A stretch of 64,000 nucleotides of DNA from Callipepla californica brunnescens (lineage: Eukaryota; Chordata; Aves; Galliformes; Odontophoridae). Below the pieces are notes generated by a model. That model was given only the letters and a program-made list of their open reading frames with translations, ran no database searches and was not told where the DNA came from. The translations under genes were made by a program, and so were the position numbers. The stretch covers positions 19,922,937 through 19,986,936 of the forward strand of contig JALIRH010000002.1 of NCBI GenBank assembly GCA_023055505.1, in the 5' to 3' direction. Below are positions 34,978-47,420 of the stretch, in pieces; position 1 is the stretch's first letter; every line of letters starts with the position of its first letter.

Positions 34978-35585
34978 TGTCAACGGTTTACGGGCTGGTT
35001 CAGCCCAGTTCTGTGATAACTGGGGTGGGAGACCCATGGTCCCATGCCCCAGGGAAGGGGGAAAGTGGAAAAGGAGAAGGGAGATGGGCCTAAAGACAAA
35101 ACAGAGACAGCAATCTGAGGAGGAGAGCTAATTTACTAAATAAGATATCGGAAAGCAAAATAACACAATAAAATACAATAGAATTGAAATTGAAGCTAAT
35201 AAATCAGAACATGCATAGGTGTACATCAATGTGCTCCCTCTTCTTTTCTCTGTGCAGAAGCACTCTGTTGAGTGCTAAGGGATTTTCATCTTCAGGGAGT
35301 GCGATGTGAAGGCTGTGGGACAGGCTAGGACCGTTTGCAACAATATCTTACCTGATGATGACGTGTCGTCATGTTTCATTTGTTCAAATGAGCTGTGCAT
35401 CCATGGAGTGAAGACTTGGTTTCTTTATCCACACTACAAGCAGCTTTCCAAGGGGCTGTTGTCTACCAGAGTGTCATTCTGTAAGTCAATGGAGCGTTGC
35501 TGCATGTTATGGGCTAGTGGCAAAGTTACTCTTTGCCATGGAAAAACTCAGCATAAGAGACAGTGCTGCCAACACTGATTCTAAC
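34978..35585. mobile_element. Probable LTR of an avian endogenous retrovirus
   Basis: About 608 bases beginning TGTCAACGG and ending TTCTAACA, so short inverted TGT...ACA ends bound it. The composition (GGTTTACGGGCTGGTTCAGC near one end, TGTTAGAATCAGTGTTGGCA read from the other) resembles LTRs remembered from galliform genomes. I could not find an exact target-site duplication and the orientation is unclear, because AATAAA and TATA placement do not decide it. No retroviral coding region is attached, so if this is an LTR it is a solo one. Confidence 0.55.
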
Positions 35586-38500
35586 ACAAGTGTCATCATA
35601 TTTCTGGTTTTTTTCTTAGAGTTTCACTGAAAAGTAACTGAGTGAGAATCTTAAGCTTTATTTAAAGAAAGAAGGGCAGCAGAGGAAAAACTCAAAATGT
35701 GATGCACACACATCCCAATCCCTCAGAAGACAAGGAGAAAAAGTAGTGAAAGGATCAACTGATCTGTTAAACAGCTCCTACTTAAACTGACTTTGTGATT
35801 TATATTTTGTTGATGTTTCTCCTGAATGTTCTACAGCTTTGGGCCATTCAGATTCTGAGGCAAGAAACTGGATGGAAAGCAACAGAGAAAACTGAGTTAG
35901 CAAGCTGCATTGTCATGGACATTCCCATCAGCATCTTGGCCTCACGTGCCTCCTGTTTTCAAACTAGCACCTGAGCTTATGGGTGGTCAGGGTGTAGCTC
36001 TGTGCCAGATGAACGCAGGCCAGGATGTGGCTGCTTCAGCTGTGGCCCCTGTTGAGCCAATGTCTGGGGCACCTATGGTGCGCAAGGGGCTTGTGTCAGA
36101 CCTTGGGGCTGGGGAGGTAAAGGGCTGAGGGGATGGCCAGGTCTGAGAGCCTTTTGGAGCTTTCTGTGTGCATAAGAGGCTGCTGATGGTCTCCGGTATC
36201 TCTCTCATCTCTGAGTGCCATCTCTATGGTCCCTGTTCCTGTTGTAGTAAGAGAGGAGCCTTTCGTGTGGTTAGAGGAAGGTGGAGCTGCTGGGTTAATA
36301 TTTCACACATAGACACTGGCTGTGGGGATGTCATGAGATGTGGCAAGGGAACAGGATGGCTACAAACAGGTCTGAGCCAGTCTGGGTAAGGAAATGAACT
36401 CATGGCCAGTAATAATATCAAATGGACAGTAGAAAAATTGCAGCTGTGAGCCTGGAATACAACACAAATGTAAAATAAACCTTAAAAGCCCCTAGAGAGA
36501 ACTGCAGAGGTGCCTCCACCCTCTTAGGTTGTCAGCAAACTTCTCAATGGCAAAGAGAATGGAAGGCATCAAAATGCACTCAAAGCTCTGCATCCCTGCA
36601 GGCTCATAATGTGTGCACCTCGTAACTCAAGAAACACAGGAAGACAACATTATTTAACTCTTTCTATATCATCTTTTTTATTTTTCGAAGAGGAGGAGAG
36701 AGGTGATTGCTCTAATGTGTTTTTAGAGTTCATTAATTTGTCTCTTCAAACAGCAAAATGAGTCACAAACTCAGTTATTTTCCAAGTCAAAGAATGGATT
36801 TAAAATTTTCCTTTCACAAACAAAATTCACAGGGCCAAAATTTGACAGTTGCCTCTTCCAATGAAAATAGGTGTCCTTCACATGCAGAAATCCTGAGCAG
36901 AGCCAGAGTCTGTACGCAGAGTGCATCATGCTTCTAAGGAGTCTTTCTGAACTGGGGCCACGATCACGAAATCTGTAACATAAGGACAGTGTTCTGAATT
37001 ACAGCACAGTGAATAATTGGCAGCGGCTGATTTGTCTAGTGAATGTTACTGGCCTTCCAGATAGGCTTGCCCCAATGTTCCTAAATGTGTTCAATGTGAG
37101 CTGCTCATGCACAGATGTGTGCGCATTGCTCTGGCTCTGTTAGCTCGGTTGGAAGCAATTAATGATGTTAGTGTTTGATGCTCAAAATTTAGGCTGCAGA
37201 AGTCTCAGGAGTTCCTTTCCTCCCTTGGAGCACATGGTTTGTGTTGTTTCAGAGCACCAGTTAAAGGAAGCATTCAAGCATGTGCTGATCGATGAATGGG
37301 GCCAAAAGTGGGTTCCCAGGGTAGATGTTTTCAAAGCTGAGCTCTTTGCTTTTCCTTGTCATGTTTGCTGATGCTGCCCCTTTCTGGCGTTGACCAAATT
37401 CAGTGCTCCAGGCAACTTCCTTACCATATTTGCCAGAGATTTGCATTCCAAAATCTCATCTTTCAGCTTTGAATAAAGGATGTTTATAGCCCTCATTACT
37501 GTAGAATAACATGAAAAATGCATAAAACATGTCAGTACTGTCTTTAAGCATTTGTTTTTGACAAGAGCTCATCTGAGATTCTAAATGCTCAGAAGATGAT
37601 GGACAAGAAACCTCTCTGCTCTAACAAGCTTCGAATCAAGATCTGTGTGCCTTGGACTGCATCTCTGCTGTCCCATATCTACAGACTGAGGACTTCATCA
37701 AGAGGGACTGTGCCAGCCCACTTATCTGCACTTGCCCTGATGTAGTTGGGGGCACACAAGCCCTAGGAGCTGTGGGAATTCAGAGCTGCATAGAACCACA
37801 CGACGACCTGGCACTGGGAGATCTTATAGAAGGACTTGCAGCTGTGCAGGATGCTGAGTCCATCATCCTAGGGGGCCTTGTAGACACAGAGTATGAGATT
37901 AAATACCAAAATCACAGGGAAGACAGATGAGGATTTGAGCCCACAGTCTACTGAGAACATTGTGAAGCACTTAAGCAAAGCAGCAGTCCAGCAAAGCACT
38001 TAGCATGCACTTAACTTTAAGCCTGTAAGCAATTCATTTCTGAGTATTCATAACTATGAGGAATAAAAAAAAAAAAAAATAGATGTCCTACATTACAATG
38101 ATGAGCAGATTCAAATCATCCAGGACATTGTCCTGTGGATAGCCACATCCTTCCTTCCTTACTGAGTGCAATTAGACCTTCATAAGGCTCCACAGTGTCC
38201 TTTCTGTACTTGTTAGACTAATTAATTGTTACTGAGAAGGAATGTAAAGTAACACTCAGATGTTTATCCCTTAAAATCGGACAGGTAGACAGACAGCCAC
38301 CCTGTGCTCTTACCAAAGCTTTCTTGTAATGCTGCATAGATCAAGTCTGTTCATATGTAATGCTGAAAGAAACTCCAACACTATGCGGTGCACTATCCAT
38401 TCCTGCATACTCAAGCTGCATGAATCACACTGTATTTAACACCTTAACACCTCCTTCCAGGTAAGTGTAATTTGTTTACAAGTGTGCATAGGTTTTCAGA

Positions 38501-41500
38501 TTTTCACAATAGCTGCATAAAAGCATCATTTATCTAAAACTCTCATTTTTTTTCTGGCCTGTCTGCTCGTCATGTGAGCATAACTGTTTTGTTTTTTTTT
38601 TTTTTCTTTTTGAAAACACAGCGTCAAACTGTAAATTCAAAGCAAAACTTTGTTTCTGCTCTATCTGAAGTGTTTTGTTTGCAAGAAACATTTTCTACTG
38701 ACAGGCCTTTGACATTTAACATCAAGTGTTTTAATGTGGAATAAATGTGGATTTCATCCTCGTGTTTCTTGTAGAATTCAGTGTCTCCACGTATTGTGCA
38801 TATTTCAGAAGTTGAGGACATTCACACAAATAAAAGCTGCTGGGTTGTGCCTAACACAAAGCTGGTACAGAATATAACTTTTATGAGCCTCATAAGATTA
38901 ATTTAGACTTTATTATCGTCATTCTTTTGTTGAAAGTAATAACTGAAACCACAAACTACCATTGGAAGAACCACCCAAGCAGCGGGTTGGTCACTGGCAG
39001 ATCTTTTATATTAAACCACTGGGGCTAAGTTCCATCTGTGTTTTTGTGCTTCGTGTTTCTATTGCTCAGCTCCAGGCAGCTGCCTCCTTTAGGTCCCATG
39101 AATCACATTCTGAGGCTTCTCCACTGCCATAAGGAGATAGGTGACATTTAGGCTACAGGTTTTTCTACACTATCTTGAAATCAAGACTAGATTCAGTGCA
39201 GCTGTGCATGAGTACGAGCCTCACAATTGCTCCCTCTTCACTGAGCTGCTGGCACCTACTCCTGCTTCCAGGTTCCCCATGACTGTGTAGCACCAGTGAT
39301 GTTCTCTTGGATAAGTACACCAAGTAATAGCCTCTCTGTTTGCCTTTCTCTCCTGTGATGTATCAGATTGTGTAAATCAATGAGCTAAATCAGGAATATG
39401 AAAATTTCCAGACGAATACAGAAATAAAAGGGATTTGTGTAATTTTGTGAAACATTTCAATATACCTTGTTGGAGCATGATATATACAAGTCAGATACTA
39501 TCACCTTTATTGGTAACTGGCAATTCAGTCCAGACAAAGCGTGCTACAGCAGTAAGACTGTAGAAAAGTTGCTCTCTCGCTTTTGAAGGCTCTGCAGGTC
39601 ACATCTACATTCATAAGAGTTTGCCCCATGGATTTAGGCTGGCATTACGTAAGAACAAAAACAAATGATGAGCTGCAGTGCAGCACCACCAGCCATGCAG
39701 CAGCAGACAGCCTCCATGGCACAACTCAGGAACTGCTTATCCACAGGAGGTACCTGGCTGCACACACTGGGTTCTACCTAGCCCCATTTCTTGGAGTCTT
39801 TCTGAGGTGCAGCCACCATTGCTCAAGTACAGAGAGAGAACACAACTGGGTTGTCTACCCCGACCAGGAGTCTCAAAAGCACACTCAAATCCAGGAGTTT
39901 ACACATCATGTGCATCAAGTTTTTTAATAAAAAATAAAAATCAACCCTGCCCTAGGGTGCATGCTCACAATTCACACTTTGGAGATTTTTCCTGTGTATC
40001 TGATAGCAGAATATAAAAGAAGCACAGAATTGCCAAATGAGAAACCATAAAGAATCCATCTCCTGGGGCAGCAATCTCAAAATCCCATGAAATGGCTCTG
40101 TGAAAGCCTCCTGCAGCCAACTTAGCAGACAGTCCCTCTCTGTGGTTTCAGGAAAGTGAGAGCTGAGCACTTCTCACCCCATTGAAGTAAACAGCAAATA
40201 CCTCAGTGACTAAGTGTGGCCAAGATCTCACCCAGGACTTTAAGTGTTACAGCATTATAGCTTCCTTTCCTGACAACTCAGAAAGTCAGACAACAGCTTG
40301 TTTGGGTAAATTTAAAAACAAAGAGTTGAAAGGGAATATCAGAGTGTTGCTAAGACCCTTCAGGCATGTTCCTCATTTGTGCCATAAAGTCTGACATAGA
40401 AAAGCAGGAGGATTTGTTTCTGAAGGTTAGTACTCTTTCCTTCATAACCAGCAATAGCACAGTACTGTGCTGCTTGGAGAAGCCACTCTGTAGAATATCT
40501 CAGGCATATTTTGCCAGGAATAGCAAGGCTGATTTCACTGCTGCTGCTGGAATTGCTCCCACCTGCATGCTGTTGAATCATCTGTGCTGATGGGGACATG
40601 CTTTGGTGGGATCCATCCTCTTTTTGAAAAGAATCACCCGTGGCACATGGCAGATATTTACAACTGGGAGTAAAGCTGCCCTGGGCCTTCATTAAGGCTT
40701 TTCCTTGAAATTACGTTTCTAAGTGATCCGCTTTAAGATTCTGTCAGGAGGACTAAACTGTTCCATAGTTTCTTGCCCTGGTATTTTTCAGATAACCTCT
40801 GTAAAAGTTCCACTTTCTTACTTGTGCACAGATGGTCTTTGTCACTTGTGGAAGCATCTCTTCTGGGTTGTGAAGAAGAGCGTTGTTTAGAGTGGGGTGA
40901 AGGGAAATTCCCTCTCCTCATCAGCACATGTAACCTTGGGAAGTGAGATTTCACCACAGGAATTAGGAATGGATTTTCTCATGCTGCTTTGTTCAGCTTG
41001 AAGGCTTGTCAATGCCATGAACACTAACATGGCTAACGGCTCTGGGGTGACCACAGCAAGAAGCCTGTCACATTCAAGTGACACTGAACAGAGTAATCAC
41101 GGGCAGCACTATGGAGTCCTGATTCAAATTATGTACTGTACTCAGTCCTGGGGCTATGAAAACCCACATCTGGTTTCTCAAGAGAAATGTACCCAGGCCA
41201 AACCTCCTTAGACCCTGGCTGGATAAGAATGCTGTTGTATCTGAATCTTGACCAAAACTTTGTAACTTCCTTTAAATCTTTTCCTCTGACATGTGACTTT
41301 TCTAATAGATCCCCTTCTCAGCAGGACACATGAAGTCTGGCAATGCCTGGCAGCATGCATTTTCATTGCTGAGGAAGATTTAATATTGAAGCAATTTATT
41401 TAAGGGTGTGTGAGGTTCTCCATTGATCAAGTCTAGTTATGGATGTGTTCAACAAGAAAGTTGAGACACGATGCAGAGATCAGCACGGAGAGATTCAGCT

Positions 41501-44500
41501 GTGTGATTTTCAAGTATCCTTCCATCTCCCCAAAGAGAAAAAAAAAAACATGTCTATGAAAAGGTTGGCATGTACACACCGTGGATCAAATGAGCTGGGG
41601 TCTAAGAGAGAGAACCCTTTATACTTCTGTGTCTGACTTCACTTTTTAATATTTTTTCTGTGATTGTTAAGTATTTCTCTTTTCCTCTGCTTGAGCTCTA
41701 AGTGCGTATTTAAAAGTACATTTCTTTACTATCCTCAATTCTGACAATCTCTGTACAGAAATGACAGTTCTGCAATGGTTGGATAAGATCATTCTTGCAG
41801 AAAGGCAGTTCTAGTCCAAATCTATTCATTTCCATTCAGATAGCTGATCATGTAGTTTGTGTGAGTAAGATTCGAGAGCAGCCCATGATAAGACTGCACA
41901 TGTGCTGGGGAGGAGATGGCCTCCTCTAGGCGGCCTCTTCAGCCTGGGCAGGGTTCCCCGCTTTATTACTGTGAGTTGTTTTAACATGTGAGTTTGGTTG
42001 TGTCACTACAGGTGGTCCAAAATCAGAGCGTCTAAGCTCAGAAAAGCTTGTAAAATGTTAGCTTGGGCCAAACTGGCCCCAAACATTTTTTTCTCTTTCC
42101 TGCCTAAATTCAGGAGCTGTGGCAGTCCCACCCTGTTCTCCTGCCCAGTTTTGGTCTCTGCAGCTGGGAAGTGGCAGCTCCACCTGAGGCTCAGTTGGAT
42201 ACCAGCAAGCCAAAGTCAGAGGCAGGGCTTGGAAGCTTCTTGCTTTCAGAGTGGTCAGTGGTTTGGCGGAAGCCAGAATGAGCAAGAGATCTATCAAATA
42301 AAATAATTGCAGGAGCAGGAAAAATACACGTAGTGTAGTTCTGTTGGGAAAACTCCATGCTGCATTTCCTGTGACTATAGGTAGGCCCTAGAGATAGCAA
42401 GATGCCTCTTTAAAAAAAAGTACATGCAGTCTGAGATAAGAAGTAACAAGTCCTCCACACCAGTGTTTCCTATTAGCCACTACAGCAATCTGCATTATCT
42501 TTCTCACCTCCTGCACGTTTCTGGAAGATAAACGAGTCCCATTGTGTGGGTGTCTGACTGGTTCAGGCCAGATGCCCTTAGAAAAAAGGAATTGTTCTTG
42601 GGATCCCTTCTCATCCTGTAATAGAAACCTTTTGTAATTGTGCCAATCTTCAAAGAAGCACGTGAAAATTCATGATGCAGAAGACAAACCACGAGAACTG
42701 ATATTTAAAAAAAATGGATCATTTGCCAGGACTGCCAGCTGCTGGCCAGATACCGAATAAGCTGCCTTCCTCAAGCAGCCATGTCCCCCCATCTGCTGAA
42801 TAAACGCTCCTTTTGTGCACATTTTCACAGCTGAGGCTTGAACCAAGAGCCTTGTGGTCTGCAGACAGTGGCTCCATGAAGACAGCCAAAATGACTCTTG
42901 CTCTGGACCAGACAGGCAGGAAGCTAAATCCTTTCTCAGCTGGAAGCGTTCTTTGCCTATCTCACAACATCCCTTCCAATCATATAAAAATCTTTGAAGG
43001 AGAACATCTCCCTGCAATCCTTCACAGAGAAAATCCACTCAGGCAAGGCATGTTTTTGGGAAGGAGCCAGCTTTGCTTGGTGGTCCTGGCTTTTGGCATC
43101 CGCCATGACTCAGTAGGGAAGAGAGAATAAATAAAGTACTATTAAGAGGTACAACAATGTTACCAAATGGGATTGTGCCTTTCCCAATTAAAGTTGTTTT
43201 TCCTATCTCCATATGTTGTATATTACAGAGCCCTTTTGTTGGTAAACATATCCATGGCTCCCTGCAGGGGTGTCAGGGCCACTCACCAGCAACTTCAAGA
43301 CAGAAATTGTGCATGAAGCCCAACATGCCATGCAGATATGGTCCAGTTTCCACATGTGTGCTGCAACAGTGTGGGGATACTGGGCAGCTAGAAGTCACTG
43401 GAACAGTGACGTGTTCCTGCACAGGTACCATTCCAAAGAGAAAGGAGGAAGGTAGGGAATAGGCTCAGCAGGTTTTGTTTCCCTGTATGGTGGATCCGCA
43501 GTAATAACTACAGTAACTCGCTTTTGCATCTAAGCTTTGAAATCACCTGACTCGTTGGCAGAATGGGCAATAAAATTCCCAAATGCTTGTGCTTTGAGCT
43601 CTGGCTGTCAGTTAATTTACCGCTGCAGCAAACCAGGCCCAGGCTTGAAATAAAGCTTGAGCACGTCTCGCAGCATACTGAAGTTACTTGTGTAGGTACA
43701 GTATGGGCTTTGAAATAGGATCTGTTTCTGGCTGCAGCTGTTATTCTGTTGGTCTTTCCTGGCTAACTGAGGAAAAGCTGATGGACACCGGAAAAATTTC
43801 TTTGTCACACATTTCTCCATTAATTGCTCCGAATGTGTGTGATTCAAGAGTGATGTAAATCATCACTGCCACCTCACTCTATTTATCTGTTTCCTCAGCA
43901 GGCTCTCATGGTAACCAGTAACTACTGTATTTAAAGAATGCACTGCACCACACCTACTCTGCACAGTGCTTTGCTATGGAAGGAGGAGAGAAAAGGAGAA
44001 AGGCAGGAAGATGGAAAGGCAGACAAAAGGCAAAAGAGATGGAGCTAAAACATTATAAATATACAACTCCATGTCCTTTATCAGAAAAAAAAAAAAAAAA
44101 GAATGATTGGATTTTTTCTTGGAGTGACTATGAATACCAGATCAGTTAACTGCAGTTTAGGAGGTCTTTCTATACAGTCTGCCCAGCCCTAGTTATTTTA
44201 ATTCTGCGTTGCCAGCTGGCCTCTGCAGAAATCTATTCAGGGTTCAATTCTAAACAGTAATGTTTGGGAAAAGTACAATCTAAAACAGACAGATCTGTAT
44301 ATGTTTAGGTTTTGCTTTCTTTCCACTTTTAAATATTAAAAATTGACTCCAGCTGTGGGGTAAAGTAACGCCCAACCTATAAAGACACTGACAAATAAAT
44401 CACAATGCAATTTGCTGTGCATTTTCTGAGGTCTAAACACCAGCTCATGAAAGGAATTTTCCATGATTACATCTTGGGAAGATATCTTCACTACCAACAA

Positions 44501-45564
44501 TGTGTTTGACTTTTATACTTCTTAAAAGTCATCACATTCCAGCAGGGCTAGATCCTGCCATTACTTCTCTGGCACATATCTGAGGAGCTAACTGAGCTAT
44601 CTGATGCTCATCAGGACATCCACAAAACTTTGTTGTCCCTTCCTAGGATGCTGTTAACCTTGTTTTTATCATTCACTTTTTCTAAGGGTAAATTCAGCCC
44701 CCTCAGCTAATAAGTTCTGCTTAGATCTCCCTCTTTGCTGTGTCCAGTTTACGCAGCCTTGCCTGAAGTTAAAGCTTTTATTATTATTTGTCTCAAAATC
44801 ACCAACCAGCAGAAGGTTTCCCACTTCATCAGTGTGCAGCCCAGATAAGTAAGGTTTAACTACTGAAGCCTGCTCCAGCTCACCCTGCCTCATTTTTGCC
44901 CACAGCAATCACTCCTTCCTGTCCTATGTTTCCTCCTTGAAAACTGTTAAATATTTAATATTTGAAAAAAGAAGAAGATGAAAATTCTGTCCTACAGGCA
45001 CCATGCTGCTTTCTTTCAGGGAACAGCCGTTAATCTAGAGTCCCCTTCATCTGTGCAGCCTGGCTAATAATCTAGAAATAGTTCTGACATTGATATCATG
45101 TTTTTAAAATTACAGATTAACTTACAACTGAAAAAAGCTGGCTTTGAACCAAAACCCCTTGAACTATCCTATTTCAATTATTTACAAAACATTACAAAAA
45201 GGAGGTTTCTGGCTATTGCCCTCTTCCTGCAACATAAACTTTCTTGTGGGGAAAAGTAATTAAAGCCAAAATTCCTGACCAGCCCTGCTCTGCATGGCAT
45301 TTCACTGGCACTCACTTCAGATCTGCAAGTTGGTCTCCCCTTTGGAGCTGGCCTGTCCCCACCAGAGCGGAGTTAAGAGGTTCCTGCTGTTCATGGCCTC
45401 CTGCTATGCTACTGCTGCCTCTGTGACACTGCTTTGTGCATTTTTGCTCTGAACTAGGTTAGTGAAAGAGAAAAGGCTTTGAGAAAGTATGCTTTTGTTT
45501 CCACTTGTATTCATTCTCTGATCCAGCCCAAGTATTGCATTTTTCTAACAAGGGGACTGGGAAA
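35586..45564. other. Long unique non-coding stretch
   Basis: No gene recognised in about 10 kb. Poly(A) runs occur near 38067-38081 and 44084-44100 and a T run near 38589-38605. Frames reach 100-120 codons (39583-39927, 42670-43038) without motifs. Confidence 0.45.
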
Positions 45565-45740
45565 ACAAATGGACCTTGGGTCCATTCGGCCCAATCCCTG
45601 CTCCAGCAGGGACACCCAGAGCAGGGGGCCCAGATCCATTTCCAGGCAGCTTCTGAAGGTCTCCAATGAGGAGAATCCACAGCCTCTGGGCAGGTGGTTG
45701 GAGCCTCCTGTATGTTGCCTTGTCACTGGAGGAGCCCAAG
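45565..45740 (-). mobile_element. Old CR1 LINE 3' fragment (different subfamily)
   Basis: Read on the minus strand this carries the CR1 3' region with a diverged GAGACCTTCAGAAGCTGCCT-like block and GTGTCCCTGCTGGAGCAGGG. The same block appears in plus orientation at 52310-52440, so the two are related copies. Short and without an open pol frame. Confidence 0.7.
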
Positions 45741-46764
45741 AGCAATTTCACTTTCAAAAGACATTATTGGGACCACAAAATAAGTTGTTGCTCTTATCCC
45801 AGCACCTTCGCCTTCCCTGTTCAAATGCCTGACCATAGGTTCACTCATAGGCAGTGCCAGCTCATTCTTCAGAACATCACTTTCTCCTGCTTCAATTTTT
45901 GCTCTGGGTTTACTAAAACTTTTTTGCCCTGATGTGAGATGCCCTGCAGCAACCTGTATGCGACTTGGAGTTCTTCAAGTGGTGAAGGTCTTGGGCAGGA
46001 TGGGGGCCAGCTTCTTGTTCATCCTTTACTAACTGCCTGCTAAGTGGAAACTCAAATTCTTCTTCTCTTGAAAATAGGTAGTAAGCTCTAACAGGAACCC
46101 CAGGAAAGAACACAGAACAAACACACTTCTCAAAGGCACTGTGGCAGTCTGACACACCCACTTTGCTCAAGAGCTCCTCTTTGCCTGGAGATCCAAAGAA
46201 GAAAAGCAAGGGCTTTCTCCTAAGTTGAATAAAAACTGCAGCATAAGAACAAGGTAACCACAAAAAAGACTTGAAGATCTCAAAACACTTACCAACTGCA
46301 GGAGATGTAGAAAACCCCAAGCAAACATAAATGGGTTCAATGAGTGCAGCTGATGCATTCATTGAGGCAAGAAAATTCTATCAAAATGAATTGAAAATAC
46401 GAAGTTTGAAACAGATGCATAAGGTAATTATTAATAACAAGTGGACAGTGCCTTAGGAAGAAGAAGGGTGAAATGTGTGAAGACTATTTTAATGAGTTAG
46501 AGATCTCATGTAGGAGGGCCTGTTAATACTTGGGAGAGTCAAAGAATTATCAAAACAATCCCTGAACAAGAAGTAACTGGCTTTGAATTGTGGAGATATC
46601 AGAGTTAAAGTAGCTAAAGATACTTGCCTGTAAAAGGGGTAAGATGTAGGGGCCTGGAATGTATTACTTCGACAGTTTTGTGATGATTTAAAGTTATTCA
46701 AATGAATGTATTTACTTACAAGCACCTAGATGGAAAACACACAGTTAGTAACAGGAACATGGAA
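45741..46764. other. Unique non-coding sequence
   Basis: A 149-codon minus-strand frame (45913-46362) is present but has no recognisable domain or conserved start context. No repeat recognised. Confidence 0.4.
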
Positions 46765-47420
46765 TTGTTAAGAAGAGATTATGTCAAAGCAGTCTACATT
46801 CTTTCTTTGAAAAGAAATGGACATACAGAAGAGGTGGGAATGGAAGTGATCTGTCTTGTTTAAATAAGACTTTTGACATTTTTGGATAAAACATTCTTAT
46901 GCAGAGATTCAGCAGTCTGATCTAGCTGAAACTGCTAGGGGGAAGATGCACAAATGGCTGGAAAACATAATTAAAAGAAGTAGTTATCAAGAATTTGCTG
47001 ACAAACTGGACAAGTGGCATGCATATTATTTCAAAGATATCTGTCCCGGGCTTGATACTGTTCAGAATTTTCATGAATTACATGAATGATGGAAGAAGAA
47101 ATATGCTTGTGAGATCTACATAACACCATACTGGCAGGCACTGTGGAGGACAGGAGAAGAATTTAAAATTATCTTGATAAATGTAAGATATGGTCTTAAA
47201 ATTATCTTGATAAATGTAAGATATGGTCTGAAATCTATTAGATGAAATTCAGTGAAGGCAAGTAAAAAGTTCTAGATGTGGGAAGGGAAAAATCTATCAT
47301 ACAAAGACAAAATAGATTCAGGAATGTCTTCTTCTAAATGTGAAGTGTTTTGAAGTAGAAAGAACTTAAGATTGCAGTTCAATTTTCATGAATCCTGAGG
47401 GCAATAAATGTGCTAGGTAG
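46765..47420 (+). mobile_element. Ancient CR1/L3-like LINE, internal reverse-transcriptase region
   Basis: Heavily decayed plus-strand LINE of about 650 bases. Pieces follow the order of the reverse-transcriptase region in old amniote CR1/L3 elements: AGACTTTTGACATTTTTGGA, then CCGGGCTTGATACTGTTCAG, then TTTTCATGAATTACATGAAT, then GGAGGACAGGAGAAGAATTT, then GATGAAATTCAGTGAAGGCA. All frames are broken. It is much older than the other CR1 copies. Confidence 0.75.
47163..47228 (+). repeat. 33-bp perfect tandem duplication
   Basis: Two identical adjacent 33-base copies (47163-47195 and 47196-47228) lie inside the old L3-like element. Perfect identity within such a decayed element shows the duplication is recent. 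Confidence 0.95.

Noticed and set aside
45913..46362. 149-codon minus-strand frame
   Set aside because: No domain, no conserved motif and no promoter or splice context. Length is within chance for 64 kb.
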